DNA of 64,000 nucleotides, taken from Raphanus sativus (lineage: Eukaryota; Streptophyta; Magnoliopsida; Brassicales; Brassicaceae). The notes under the pieces were generated by a model. That model was given only the letters and a program-made list of their open reading frames with translations. It ran no database searches and was not told the origin of the DNA. A program made the position numbers and the translations under genes. Location of the stretch: the NCBI RefSeq assembly GCF_000801105.2, contig NC_079514.1, forward strand, positions 18,206,293-18,270,292, read 5' to 3'. Shown one piece after another: positions 38,502-51,565 of the stretch. Every line of letters starts with the position of its first letter. Position 1 is the first letter of the stretch.

Positions 38502-40241
38502 TTGTTTCAGTTTATAGTTATCTTTTATATGATGTTATCAGGTGTAGCATTTTGATCTCTTTTTTATTGTGAGGAAGACTTTTAATTTATATCATTGTGC
38601 TATGTAGTAGAAGATTTTTTTTATTTATATCTGGTTTTATGTGTAAAGTAGGAAAATTCAAGGTGCGGCGTCCATTCGACGAAGTAAATTAGTATTTTGT
38701 TTTATGAAAGCTTGTATTTATGCTAGTGTCCTATAACTATTACATTATTTCTTTTATTTATTTATTAAGTTATTTTTAATGTATTCTGTTAAGTTTTTTT
38801 TTTGAGAAAATGTATCCAGTTAAGTTCTTTTCAATAATATTTGTAATGCTGATTGTCTGATATCACATTTATATGTTCGTTAGTAGGTGTGGTCCGAACG
38901 TAGTTTTACATTTGTAGGGTTCTGAGAGTTTGAACAGAGGGATCCTTTTTGAACTGTGTAGTTGTAAATGCATTGCAGAAATTGTATTGTTTTCGGGCTA
39001 AATGTTGTGGTATTACAAAATTTACCCTATTTTTGAACTTTTTTTGTTATTTACTATCATTGATATTCTTCTACATTATTTGTGAGGGTTGTTGTGTATG
39101 GGGGCAAATATCTAGCTTTTGTAACTATTTACTTTATTTTCAAAATCCAAAAGAAAATGTTGTGGTGTTTTATTACTTTGTTTGTTTAGGAGTGTATAGA
39201 TGCTTGGTAGTGTGTATGGTATTTTAGATTGTTTTATTTATTAGATCTTGTTATCTTTTAAAAAATAATATTTTGAATCTGTATAAGTTTTTATTGTGTT
39301 TTTTCATGATTTAAATCTCAACTTCTCTAAGGCCAATGTGATAATCATTAAAAATGTATCTGCAAGATTTTCTCTTTTATTTGTTAGTTTGTCGGGGTTG
39401 GATGAAACATGAAAATGTAATATCATTAATGCAATTCTTTTTCTTCTTAATGATTTTTATATTTATTTTTAATATTATTTCATTGGATTAAATTATGTAT
39501 TTTTCACAAAATTATAACTTGTTAACCAAATTTTCGGTGATGATTTTCTTCGAGTATATAAGAGGTATTTTAAGCAAAAAGAAAGTATATAATAGGTATT
39601 AGTGTATAGTCATAGTGTTTTTTTTTGCCAGAACAAAAAGGAAGAAGGTTGGTGTTATTAGTGAAAACTGAAAAGAGAATTGTAAAAGAACTTTGGAGAA
39701 AATGAAGTAATACAATAGTTTGAGAGCTCAGACCTTTCTTTGCAAAATAATTATTTTCATGTTACTTTAATAGTTTGGCCTTTCCAGTTCTCACAATACA
39801 AATATTTTTTTTTTTTTGAACCGACACAATACAAATATTGGGGACCTCAAATTCCTCATTTCTCTGCGGAACTACATGTGCAGGTTGCTTAAGGCGATGG
39901 TGACTGTCAGTTGGAAATTATGAAACTATGTTTTAGAAAACGCAGCCAATTGGTGTGAGATGAACTGGTTGCAGAAGATGACCATTTACCCGATCTAGGA
40001 AGTGAGATCCTTTCTTTTTTTGCTAAATTGTAATATCATTCATGGAAGGTTTTATTTATATTGAAACAACTTTTGAGGTTACGACGCTCTGCTTCTTAAT
40101 GGGAAGAGTTAAGTGACACTTATTTAAAGTTCATCTCAAGTCATGAGTACTGCAACGTTTGAGTTCTGTAGTGGATGGGTTAAGAGGCTCAATAAGTCCA
40201 TGGTAGTTGTTTTTCATACAAATACGAATTTTAGCACCTTA

Positions 40242-40760
40242 GACCATCTCCAATGTATTTCTCTATTTTTATTTCTAAAATAGAGGAACTCTAAAATAGA
40301 GATGGGTTTGTCTCCAATGTATTCCTCTATATTTGCCTCTATAAAAGAATATTCTCAAAAGATTCTATTTTAAGTTTACAAAAAATACTTTTTATTTATA
40401 AAAATTGATAACTAACCCTATTTACTTTTAATTTTTAAAATATTTTCATAAAATTATGAATTTGTTTAAACTAAATTTGTATTCAAAAACTATTATGTAA
40501 ACAAAAAATATAATTTTATTTTTATAAACATTTTATTTTTCTATAAAATAATTATTTTGGTTATAAATATAAAAGTTTGAAAGACTATTTTGAAAATAAA
40601 AAAGTATGACTCTATAATAGAGGAATGCTATTTTTTTCTCTATTTATAGAGGTGAAAATAGCATTCCTCTATTATAGAGGTGAAAATAGAGATGGGATGG
40701 ATCACTTTTTCCTCTATTATAGCATATAGAGGTGAAAATAGCTAAGGGTTGGAGATGCTC
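40242..40760. mobile_element. Harbinger-like MITE, 519 bp, TSD TTA
   Basis: Left GACCATCTCCAATGTATTTC, right GGTTGGAGATGCTC, TTA at 40239-40241 and 40761-40763. Subterminal repeats of CTCTATTTT / AAAATAGAG occur several times near each end. Confidence 0.75.
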
Positions 40761-41488
40761 TTATTATAATGTATTGCAAGTGTTGTTTACAATCAAGCAA
40801 TTACATTTTGGTATCCAAAGACAGATGTATTAATCATTGGGCCTAAATATTATGAAATCAACATGCTAAATATTAGGGACCCTAAATATTATGAAAGCAA
40901 CAATATTAGGATCACCTTCCTCGTTAAAGAAGATTCTGTGTGCATTCAGGTCACAAGACACTTTCGGTTTTCGTTATAAAAGTGATCAAGTGCTTGTGCA
41001 ATTTAAGTCTGTGATTCGAACACGCATTAGTGGCTGCTTTTCCCCTGCATCCAAAGACATAAAAGACAAAAAATAATATAAAGAAGATCAAAATAGGGAT
41101 CTCATGACATAAGGAAAAAAGGCTTCTACAGTAAATAAATAAGATACTTCAAGAGAGTATCATTAAGCTCATACTCTTACCAACTATCTCTCGTCTCCTT
41201 CTACACAACAACCAATAAATCTTACTAATCTCTTGTTTCTAAACTTCCCAACACCAGTAGCTTCTAACCCCTGATTCCACAAGTCAACCAAGGTCAAGAC
41301 AAAAACAATATTCCCAGATTTACTCAAGTTAGTAACCTGCAATATTCATGCTAAATCAACTAAGAAACAGAGAAGTATAGTCGGATCCTATCATTTAAAC
41401 GTAGCTTTACACCAAAAGTTCCCAGCTTTTCACAGATTTCAACAGCAAACAGATACATAATTTCATATTATCAAAATATTTAAGGCCT

Positions 41489-41719
41489 TTAAGCGACTTG
41501 GTATACCGCGCGCCCCTCTTCTCTCCTAAAAACTTTCGAGATTGCGTTTGGGGTGATCTTCCGACCAACGGCGCCCTTTCCTTGGGCGTCAGAGCTTAAT
41601 GTCGGAATAGATGGCGTCCGGTTTACTTTTGGTGGTGCTCTTCCTCTTCCGTTTCGGAGTTTCTGGTGGCTCTGCTTGAGGACGGTGGAGCAGCAGCCGA
41701 TACCGAATATGTAAATCAT
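41489..41719 (-). other. Unrecognised 76-codon frame inside the candidate Helitron
   Basis: A basic, Pro/Gly/Arg-rich frame (KLRNGRGRAPPKVNRTPSIP, then GRKITPNAISKVFRREEGRA). I do not recognise it. Composition is less AT-rich than its surroundings, which suggests former coding DNA, perhaps a captured exon. It may continue toward the small frame at 42011-42139 on the same strand. Confidence 0.25.
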
Positions 41720-42582
41720 TGGGATCCCTAGGGTTTGTCTCGATTGTTGAGAGTGCTCGTGCGTAGGAGGAGCATGTGATTGCTCCGGCTGGTGAGACGG
41801 TGGAGACCCTTCGCAGTCAACAGTGGAAGAGTACGGGAGTCGGGTGTTCTTTATGGCTCCGGCGTTATGTGGCTGCGGGACCCCTCCGATGCGGCTAAGC
41901 TTTGACTGTACACTGAGCAGCCTGTTAAAACATTAAGAAATACGTGAGACTTGATGCTAACATAACCTGAGTTCAAACCACTGGTAATAATCCAGACGGC
42001 GGTCTTGCCTTTAGAGTTGATCACAATCGCGGAGGAAAGCGTTTTTCATGTTCGGTTTCCTCGTAACCGCGGAAGAAGCAGGGTTCTTGCCGGTTGCCTT
42101 GTGATCGCTGGGAACTTGAGATTTAACAGTGGATTTCATCGTGATGGATTGTCGAGAGAGTTTTATGAAGTTCGATGGAGACAAAAGAAAAAATAAGAGT
42201 TGTATAAATAGATAGATAGAGAGGAAGGTGAAAAGAATCCATTGATGAAATTAAACAGAGCTTTTATTACAGCAAATAATGGAGGAGAAGAGAAGATCGA
42301 TTGATTGAAGAACCGAAATGGAGAGGGGGAGACGAAGAGAACGAAGTTAAATCAGAGACAGAACCGTGACTTAGTTAGGATAGCTATAAGGTGGGCTCTG
42401 TTGGGCCAACAAAAAAACACTAAGAATCTGCCTTGCACATCCGCAGACCCAAACGGTTAGCTCTTAAAATTCATGTCGATGTGGCATGACGTGTCAAAAA
42501 GCTCAAATATTACTGGTTGAATTTTTGTGTCGACGTGGACAGTCTCATGATGCTTGTTATTCTCCTTTTAGTATAGGTTAGA

Positions 42583-43496
42583 TTATTAAAATAAAAGTAC
42601 AAAATAAAAATATATTTTAGTTTTACCACTTATTTACATTAAAGTGACACTGAAATATTTATTGAACCTAAATATAAGTATATTTGTTTTTTCTTAATTT
42701 AATAATAGATTTAAGTATTTAATATCTTTTCCTAATTTAAATAATATATTTCTTTAATCGAATCTTAACCAAAATAGATTACCCAATAGATTTTCTAATA
42801 GATTTCGTATTAACATATTAATATTTTCAATATTTATTAATAATAAATAATAAATAATAAAATAAAAAAATAAAAAATTACACATCATAATCAATTTATA
42901 TAACATATAAATAAAATATAAACAATTATTCATATATGTTTTTTTATATGATACATTGTGATATGATAGACAATTAAAATCACAAATATAATTATTCAAA
43001 GTAATAAATAAAATTGTTATGTTTTAAACTGTTATATCAATAAAAATTAGTAATACATTTTAATTTATATATATATATATATGTTATACCATTAGTACAA
43101 AGAATAAATTAAAGTGAAAGCAAATATTTATACGGAAAAAATATTTATACAATCACGGATCAAGCTATAGAAATAAACAACAACAACGCAAGATTATTTT
43201 TCTTTAAAAAAATATTTTAATAATAATTATAATTTCAAATATTTTTATTTTATGTATTTATAATTTTTTAAAGAATGTTAAGATTTTGTAATTGGAAAAA
43301 AATACGATCTTTTAGTTTTTATGATAAATGGAAAGATTAATTTTCAATCTAAATTTATGTTTAAATATTATAAATACGTAATTTAGTATAAACAAAAAAT
43401 TTAAAACACAAAATAAATACTCACCCGGTCAGACCGGAACAAAAAATTAAAAACATAAAATAAATACTCACTTGATTAGGCGGATCAAGGTCTAGT
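42583..43496 (+). mobile_element. Decayed Helitron-like element
   Basis: TTAGATTATTAAAATAAAAG near 42578 resembles the 5' ends of the Helitrons at 49679 and 59802. The 3' end is GGCGGATCAAGGTCTAGT (43496), preceded by a decayed hairpin duplicated near 43430. It is followed by G, not T. AT-rich, non-coding. Confidence 0.35.
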
Positions 43497-43497
43497 G

Positions 43498-43683
43498 TTA
43501 TTGGGAGAGATCGTTAAGGAGAACTGTAAGTGGATACGATCTAGATCTAAGGTGTCCAATCACTAGCCGCAAAGTCTTGTCTCATGGATGACATGATCGA
43601 TGTATATAGGAGAGGATGTGAGTGAAGGGTACACCGCAAACTCACTCAATTATTACATGAAACAAAGAGTGATAAAAGACCAA
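43498..43683 (+). pseudogene. Terpene synthase relic spanning exons 6-7, intron missing
   Basis: The plus strand reads LLGEIVKENCKWIRSRSKVS and, after a one-base frameshift, SLAAKSCLMDDMIDV...GEDVSEGYTANSLNYYMKQ. It matches the exon 6/7 junction of the intact synthase (RLMDDIMDFE then EDMNSGYSANALNYYMKQ). The 65-bp intron found in the intact gene is absent; only GTATATAG remains at about 43600-43607. Orientation is opposite to the intact gene. The right side ends where LINE-derived DNA begins. Confidence 0.65.
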
Positions 43684-43779
43684 CATTTTTTTTGATTAAC
43701 TTGGGATATCCCAGGTTCATGGAAAGACCCTAATTAATTCTAAAGAGAAGGTGCAGTCTACTAATAGATTCTCTCTTTA

Positions 43780-44700
43780 TGGTAATTGGTGTCACGATGT
43801 ATTGTGGTTAAGAAAAATTTGCAGACACTGAGGAATAAAAGGAGATATTTGTTGTGACAGATGTGGGGCATCAGAAGAATGGATAAATCATGTGTGTTTT
43901 CTAATATCCTCCAACGATTCAGATTTGGACGTTATCAAAAATACCGTCACATCATTTTTTTTCCCAACCTGTTCACTCTTTATAAATATGGAATATCATT
44001 TTTGGAGAATCCCTCTACATATGGAAGATCACCAGTTTGTATGGATACTTTGGTATATTTGTAAAGGTAAGAATAATAAAGTTTTTAATAATTTGGATAT
44101 GGATCCCAGGGATACTTTTCAACTGGTAGAAACGGAATCAACTTTATGGGGAGAGGCACAACTTTTGAACATACAGAAAACAACACAAGCGGTGGCGATA
44201 GAAACAATACCGTCAATTCCAGGCCGATGGTGATTTATAGATGGTTCATGGAAAGAGAATGATTGTTGTTCTGGTGAAGATTGGTATAGTACCTTAGAAG
44301 ATTTTGATGGGCTGATGGAGGCACGAAATGTCCGGGATAGTATTTCTCCTTTACATGCAGAGATGGAAGTATTAGTCTGGGCAATGGAGTGTATGCGGAA
44401 TCTACGTCAATTGAATGTTATATTTGCAACAGACTGTTCTCAACTGATGAAGATGATTTCAGAACCAGAAGAATGACCAGTTTTTACAAGTTATTTAGAA
44501 GATATCAAATCTCTAAAGGAACGTTTTAGAACTTCGGAGATCATTCATGTGCCACTGACGAAAAACATGAAGGCGGACAGCCTCGCATAGAGTGCTATGA
44601 AACAACCGTCTTTTGTTGTTCACATGGATGCAGAGGCCCGGCATGGTTTTCAGTGTCTAGTTGAATCTGTTTAAGTTAATGATAACAAAAAAATAAAAAG
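43780..44700 (+). mobile_element. Decayed LINE 3' end (zinc-binding and RNase H remains)
   Basis: Related to the LINE at 19.6-20.6 kb. Shared blocks include CDRCGASEEWINHV, a DHQFVWILWYI block with a nearby NNLDMDPRDTFQLVETEST, and RNase H remains (IDGSWKEND, a LHAEMEVLVWAMECMRNLRQ block). Many stops and frameshifts show it is older. It ends in an A-rich tail (about 44685-44700). No target duplication was found. Confidence 0.7.
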
Positions 44701-46310
44701 ATTTATTTTTAGTTAAATAATTTTATTAATCCAGTGTTTTAGATGCTCGGATCAAAATGTTAATATTAAATTATAAGAAAGAAAATATCTATATATTTTA
44801 ACAAATTTGATTGGAATGAGGTCAAGCTATTTGGGTATACATCTTCACACGCTACAAATGCACAAAAGTAAACTTGCAAAGTCGATATAAAACAATCAAA
44901 TGTTTTTTAAACTAATATACTGGAAAACGACATTCACTTAATATATACAGAACCTACTAATTTTCTTCTAATAATTAAATCAGGTGGTGGATTCGTAAGA
45001 CCGTAGACCTTTTAAAACAAAGCCTAAACTATGCAATTTTTTTGTTAAGTGATTTGAGATACGACCCAATTTTTCGACTGATTTTTTTAGCTAAAATAAC
45101 TAGTTTTTTTTCCATAGAAACCTCTATTTTAGTTTTTTCTATTTTGGTATCGTTATCCAGATCACTTCAAGTTTCAGTAATAAAATAATTTTTGAAATAA
45201 AATAAACAGTAAACCTCAACAAAATTCTATACAGATAAAAATGACTTCTCTGATCTCAATCGATTAAATCTTACGTGAAATAACCTTGGCTACGGGTGGC
45301 CTAATATCAGACACAAACAGAACTAATTTTAAATGTTATTAAATTTCTACTCTCATTTTGAAAATGAATAAAAATTGTACTTTTAGTTTAATACAAGTAC
45401 ATATATATTTTATCTCAGAATTTCAAACATAACACATAACATTCGATTAGTTTAACAACATAAAAGTTCATATTCATAAGTTTTTTTTAAAAAAGTTCAA
45501 AATAACATTTGACATAAGTTCAACACAGAGAAAGACATTAAACCACATTTCACATTAGCAAACATCAATAGATTATGTTAAGAAAATTATGAAAGCAAAC
45601 GTCACTGAAAGTTTGCTCCAGTCAGCTACAAACATAAAGAAAAAAACATTGTTAATCTCATCATATAAAACATCTAGTTGTAAAATTTATTCAAAAACCT
45701 TACAATTAATATTATCTATTTTTTTCTCAAAAAAATATTTACAATTATTAAATATACACCAAAGAATAAAAAATCTTAAAATTCTTTTGAAATTTGGAAA
45801 GCAGATTTTTTAGCTAAAATAACTAGAACTATATATTTTTACTAAAAATAACGAGGAAGACTTCACTTGAATACTATGTGAGGAGACTTCCCGAAACCTT
45901 CCCTGAGCAGACTTAAGGCAAACTCTTTTTAAAGATATTCTTGCAACTAAGACTTATGAAAAAGATTTCACCTAAATTTTTCTTTTGTAAATTATTGAGA
46001 TATTTTTGTATTTGAAAAAACTTGAGTTTCTTAGAACAAACTTCATTCGGATTCTACTTTGATAATTATGTTAATTTTCTAACATTTTAAGGAATTTAAC
46101 TTTCTCAAAACATACTTTAGGCTGTAAAAAGATTCCACTTAAAGTCTCTTTACATGACGCATGAAGTTTTTGAGGTATCATGAGAATTATACTCATGTTA
46201 ATTTTGCATTTGATCATATTTAATTTATACGGGTGAAATTTGCTCTTAGAATAAGTGGTGTCAAGAATTCGAACAGTCGGTTTCGGTGGTTCTGTTAGCA
46301 TCATAATCGT
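44701..46310. other. AT-rich intergenic DNA
   Basis: No gene seen. GAAAACGACATTCACTTAAT with its flanks (about 44880-44990) recurs at about 48740-48850, so the two sites share an old repeat. Confidence 0.5.
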
Positions 46311-47190
46311 ATGTTCTCCTTTTTTATGTCTTGTGATTTATTACTACTTACTTTGGGTGCTTTATTTTGGGTTTTGGTTTTAAATTTGATGACATCTAGG
46401 ATAAAAGGAATGCCTTCGGCCTCAGAATTGTGTGTTTTTCATTCATGTTTCGAATTTGGAGTGTGTGTTTTATCAGTTGCTGTCAAGTTGAGATTTGCTT
46501 TAGTTTTGAGATGTGGTGCTTCTGTTTTCTCTTCGGTCGCTTGCAGTCATGGTCGATTCGTTTTCACCTGGTTCTAGCTTTTTGGTTTTATTGGTGTGAG
46601 TTGTATTTGCTGTGGAGGTATCTATTAGACCTCTCCTTTATCCACCATGGATTGGGTGAGTGTTTCAAGACGAAGCATTGAGTTTGATTTGCAGGTTTTC
46701 TCTTGCGAGGAGGTGACCAGTTTAGCTATGTAGATCACTATTCTGCCTAACGAGTGTCCGCATGTAAGATGTGTAAATCTTTGCCGGTGTTTTTCTATTT
46801 AGCGTTTCAAAGTCGTAGGTCTTTGAGTCTAGGTATTTGGTTTTTATTCGGTTCTGCCTCGCCTCCCTTGTGTGACGGTCTCTAGTGTTGATGTAAGTTT
46901 ATCCTCGCTCATGCTTTTACCATTGTTGCACCTGTTTTGACTTGGTGGTGTACCCTTCAGAGTTGGGTTTGCTTAAGTCATTAGTTCTGGGGTTATCTTT
47001 GATCTCATGTTTCTTAAAAGTGTTTGCGGGTTAGATCAATCTGTTGGTTCCAGTTTTAGTACCTTAGCTTTCTAATTTTTATTGTTAACTTTTGTTTCCC
47101 TTTTTTAAGTTATTGCTTCCGGAAATATTTATATTTTCTGCCGGTTTTTATAATCATTACGAAAAATTTAATAAATTTTATGTTAGAAAA
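46311..47190 (+). other. Less AT-rich, T-rich block; possible LINE 3' untranslated tail
   Basis: Composition shifts sharply from the AT-rich flanks. Frames are short and full of Cys/Phe/Leu, as from T-rich non-coding DNA. It ends TTTAATAAATTTTATG and then TTAGAAAAAAAG, like a polyadenylation region. This suits the 3' untranslated part of a plant LINE, but no coding part is attached. Confidence 0.25.
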
Positions 47191-49678
47191 AAAGAATAAG
47201 TGGTGTGACCAAAATCTCGAAATAAATTTTGAAAATAAGAAATTTCACCTGGAGTCTTCTAATTAACTTATTAGGCAAAAAAGTCTTCTAATTAATTAAT
47301 TTTTTGTTAAATGTTTTAACATTTCTGTCGACAACAAACATGGGCATATTTCTTGTGACACCTCAAAAGTTTTGAATGACATGAAATGAGACTTCAAGTG
47401 AAATCTCTACACAATAAGCTTCACATAAAGTCCTACTATAAAAAAGTCAAAATTTTAATAACAATTTCAGTCAAACGCAAAACTCAGTTTTGACATCCCC
47501 TGAATTCGGTTCAATTTTTTTTCATTACAAAGAAAATTAGGAGATATCCCAAAAACTCATAAAATGATCAGTTGACCAGCAAAATTTATTTGGAGTATCC
47601 TTTGCGAAACAAATTTGAAAATTTTGAAATCAAGTAAATAGTTAACTAAATTTGGTGAGAGCTTGTGTTTAACTTTTCCAAACACTTATAACTTTTAATT
47701 TAAGGTGAACGAAATATATTTATTTGTCTTTTTTCAACAAAAGAAAAAAATGAGAAATTTAAATGAAATTTTTTGTTTTTAAATTAAAGTTTAAATATTT
47801 TTGAAATGAAATGAGAAAAAAAATTAAAATAAGTGAGTTTTATGAACGAGAAATGGAAAGAAAAGAAAACTCAAAAAATTGAATTAGAAAGCATTTAATA
47901 TTTAGTTTTTAGTTGTTATAGTGGTTGGTAATATTAATTAAAAGTCATTTTCACATTTAAATGAAAATTGTGAGAATGTTTGAAACATATTCATGTATTT
48001 CCGGAAAACACACGTAACGATGTTTTCGTAAATAATCAAATTTATTATACAGCCGCCACATAAGTAATTGTTTTATTCTTTATTGTACACACGCTGCAAG
48101 TTTTTTTTTTTCAATGAATGGTTTTTGTATTACTCAAACTTGAAAAGATATGGATAACCAAATCAGAATAGAATAAAAAAAAAATACAAAAATTCTCTAT
48201 AAACAATCTTGCAATTTTAGCTACAGAATCTAAAGTTATGTTTTGTGCCTTTAAGATATGAGATAGTTTGAAATCCTGAGACCATATATTTAGTGTCTAT
48301 TGCTTTCAATTCAGTTACAAAACTTTACCAAATTTTTTTAACGCTGATTTATTATGATATTACAATTATGATATGAGAAAAATTAAATAGACGATCCGAC
48401 AACCGACAATACTACATACCTTATGAGATTTACGCCTAACTGAATCAGCTAAGTCGTCCTATGAAGATCCACGCATGACCAGATTAACTTGCACCATGTT
48501 ATAGATTCCTTGTAAGTCTTTTTTCTGTAATCTCATAATTGTTTAATAAACCGATCTTTAGGACTTGAAACCTGAATTTTCTATAATCTGCAAAAAATTA
48601 CACAGTCTAGTGTTCGAATCTTAGATCTGGATGTAGAAGCCTTTATACCTTAACTAATAGACTACAGTGCGTCCAAAAGCTTGACCACACTTAAAACTTA
48701 TTTATCATCGCGGTCAGATCTAAGTTTGACAAAACTAAACTAGATATTTCCAAATTATAAACAAACAAATATTTTTAAAACTATATTAGAAAACGACATT
48801 CACGTAATATATACGGGGCATGTCCGACCATTTTCTTTTAATGTTTAGGAGGTTTGTGGATTTGGAAGACGAATTATTCTTTAATTACTATTAAATTTTG
48901 ATCCACGTTTAAAATTATAGAAATATTTTTAAAAAATTTAATTTACAAAATTAATATATTTTAACATTTTTGATAAGTAAAGTTTGATTTTTATTTGATA
49001 ATTATATTATTTGTATTTATATTACATATGGAAATTTTTATTACTTAACTTTTTCTATTATTTTAATCTGTTTATTATTGTGTGATATATACTTATTTGA
49101 TAAATTTTAAATTATAGAACTTATTTTATGGTAATTTATTGACTCTAATATCTTTTTATTGAAACTATACATTTTACCCAAAAAACTTAATTGATGTCAA
49201 CTTAAACCAAGCATAATCTCATATTAATAATTATAAGATCTTAAAAATAAAAAATATAAAAAAGAATCCAATAAGAGAGTTTTATTAAGTTTAGATGAAT
49301 GCAATTATTTATTTATGAAAATATAAATAAAATAATTAATTAATTTTATAAATAAATGAAATTATTTTGCAGTATCTAAACCCACGAAAATAGTTATACT
49401 TATTTTCTATTTGTATCATAAATAAATCGAGTGTTTTAACTAAATCAATGAAAAATAGATAAATAAAAAGTTATTAAATATGTAGGACATACTGTATTAT
49501 ATTGTTTCGATACAAGATTAATCACTGTATTGTTTAGAAATATATTCTATAGTTGCTTAGAAACACATTTAGTAGTAGTATAAAGGAGAGAATATTAATT
49601 ATTTTGGGTGAATTTAATTATATAGTAGAAGAGTGTATTTAATAACTTACCAAAACAATGTTGGTTCTATGAGAAGGA
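47191..49678. other. AT-rich intergenic DNA, no gene seen
   Basis: No frame resembles a known protein. A repeat block near 48740-48850 matches one near 44.9 kb. Confidence 0.5.
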
Positions 49679-50724
49679 TCTACTTTATTAAAACAGAAAT
49701 ACACATATAGAATACACCTTTGTTTTTAGTGTTATTTACACTTTCATGCCACCGATATTAAATAATACTTCTTATTTTAATGATTTGTCTTTTCCACTTT
49801 GATTAATGTGTTTTTCAAAATTAATTTTGAATCAAATACATAATTAAATAATACTTTCTATTTAATGCTTTATCTCTTCCACTTACATTAATATGTTTTC
49901 TAAAATTAAATATACTTCATTAATTTCTCAATTAAGTCAATATCAAATTCAAAAAAAAAATTTCATTGGACAAACAATTCATGTAAATTATAATACCAAC
50001 TCTTCATTTAACAAATTTGAACGAAAAAATTATTACCAAATTTGTACCGAAACTATATAATATCCAAAACAGATTTACCATTTTGGTATCTAGAGAACCA
50101 TAACCAAACCTTATCTGAACAAAATATTTCGGATATTCGAATGTATTTAAATCATATTTATATACTTCAATATGTTAGCTATTTTTCGGGTTAATATTCA
50201 AGATATAAGCTATTTTAAGTTGTTTAAACTATTTGAAAATATAAAAAATAGTAAAAATTAAATATTTAAAGTAGATAAACAATAATCAAAACACCAAAAA
50301 TATTTTAAATAAATATTTATTCTTCATCCAAATATTCAAGTTAAACCTATTTTAAATTTTTAATTTAGGTACTTTGACTTACATTACTCAAATTTACATG
50401 TTATATTGTTTCAGATTTAGGGATATTTAAAGATATATAAATTTTGAAAATTTTAAAATAATTTAAACGGGTTATTAAACCCGCAAAGATCCAAATCCAA
50501 CCGGAACTAAAGTTTATAAATACCCGAATAGAGTTAGAATCTTTAAAATCAAAAATCTCAAACCCGAATAGATTTTAACAGAATTCGAGTGGATACCCAA
50601 ATATCCACCCCTAGATTAGTCAATATAAAACGATCAAATATTACAAATATATTATTTAGTATAAATAAATAAAAACAAAAATTGAAAATTAATACCCGTT
50701 CGATCGCACGGGTCAAGATCTAGT
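49679..50724 (+). mobile_element. Non-autonomous Helitron, 1046 bp
   Basis: Starts TCTACTTTATTAAAACAG after A (49678). Ends with CCCGTTCGATCGCACGGG (able to form a hairpin), then TCAAGATCTAGT, followed by T (50725). Insertion between A and T, TC start, terminal hairpin and CTAGT end are all Helitron hallmarks. No coding. The inside from 50060 to 50613 resembles the inverted-repeat element at 21.5-22.5 kb. Confidence 0.8.
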
Positions 50725-51347
50725 TATGTTTTAATACGATAGATTTTATAAGTGAATTTCTAGATTTTGTTAATGTCTCATCACTATATTCTTTTGTAAG
50801 AAAAAATAAGACAGGACTTGATCAAAATGATGATATGTAGTTCCTTTTAATGATAAGAATTTATTTTTTGGTAAGATTCTTAAATAAAATGATTATGTAA
50901 TCTGCCTATATACAATAAATGTAAACTGTGTTTATAAATACTATTAGAATTTCTAAAAAACAAACAATATAAGTGTAACTAGAAAGTTTTATAAAAATGA
51001 GTTTATGATAAAAGTAAGTAATTTTGTATATTTATTTATATTTTCATCAAAATTCATTATAAAGTATTTTAACAAATTTACAATGATAATTTTGATTAAA
51101 ATTTTATTTAGAGCTAAATATTTAAGTTTCCAGTGTGGACCCTACTTCTATACTTTTCAACTAATTGAATAGATTTTACTAAATTAATCCATGTTTTATT
51201 ACATTTTAAACATCATTATAGCAAACTCTCAACAGCTGATAAATTTTTAACTATCTGATTGTACATTGTCTCAGAAGTTAATCGATCAGATAATTGGCAA
51301 GTGTCACGAAATTTTGATCGTTTGTAATAAGATCAGATCAAAAGGAA

Positions 51348-51348
<1 letters not shown>
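50725..51348. other. 5' flank of the CYP706A gene, AT-rich
   Basis: No coding frame. It leads into the trinucleotide repeat next to the promoter. Confidence 0.5.

Positions 51349-51439
<91 letters not shown>
51349..51439. repeat. (ATT)30 microsatellite
   Basis: About 91 bp of uninterrupted ATT units, 110 bp upstream of the P450 promoter. An open frame through it encodes only poly-Leu and is not a gene. Confidence 0.95.
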
Positions 51440-51549
51440 GTTCAATCGTTCACTAGTCACCATCTAGTTTTTGAGTTTAAAAGTCACCATCTAGTTATAT
51501 TAAAAAAATTAGCAAACCAGATTATATCAAGTCCTACTTCATGAGAAAT

Positions 51550-51557
51550 TATAAATA
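51550..51557 (+). promoter_or_regulatory. TATA box of the CYP706A gene
   Basis: TATAAATA. Normal spacing would start transcription near 51580, after the first in-frame ATG (51566) but before the second (51602). Confidence 0.55.
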
Positions 51558-51565
51558 CATCCAAA

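Larger units (their letters stand above)
38291..42582 (-). mobile_element. Candidate Helitron, 4.3 kb, with other insertions
   Basis: On the minus strand the 5' end is TCTAACCTATACTAAAAGG at 42582 after an A, followed by a leader like that at the left edge of the window. The 3' end has a GC hairpin (CCGCCCGTAGGGCGG) then ATTAG followed by T at 38291. No Rep/helicase is seen, so it is non-autonomous. Inside lie a MITE (40242-40760) and, near 42011-42139 (minus), a 42-codon frame MKSTVKSQVPSDHKATGK that resembles a repeated hypothetical protein of Brassica. The ends are 4.3 kb apart and the ATTAG end is not canonical, so the pairing is a proposal. Confidence 0.45.

Noticed and set aside
38949..39227. 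92-codon plus-strand frame
   Set aside because: Phe/Cys/Tyr-rich translation of T-rich DNA, no start context or homology; inside the candidate Helitron.
46311..46681. Pair of ~85-codon plus-strand frames
   Set aside because: Overlapping frames of T-rich DNA with no recognisable domain; treated as a possible LINE tail.
51266..51544. 92-codon frame with a poly-Leu tract
   Set aside because: Generated by the (ATT)n microsatellite upstream of the P450.
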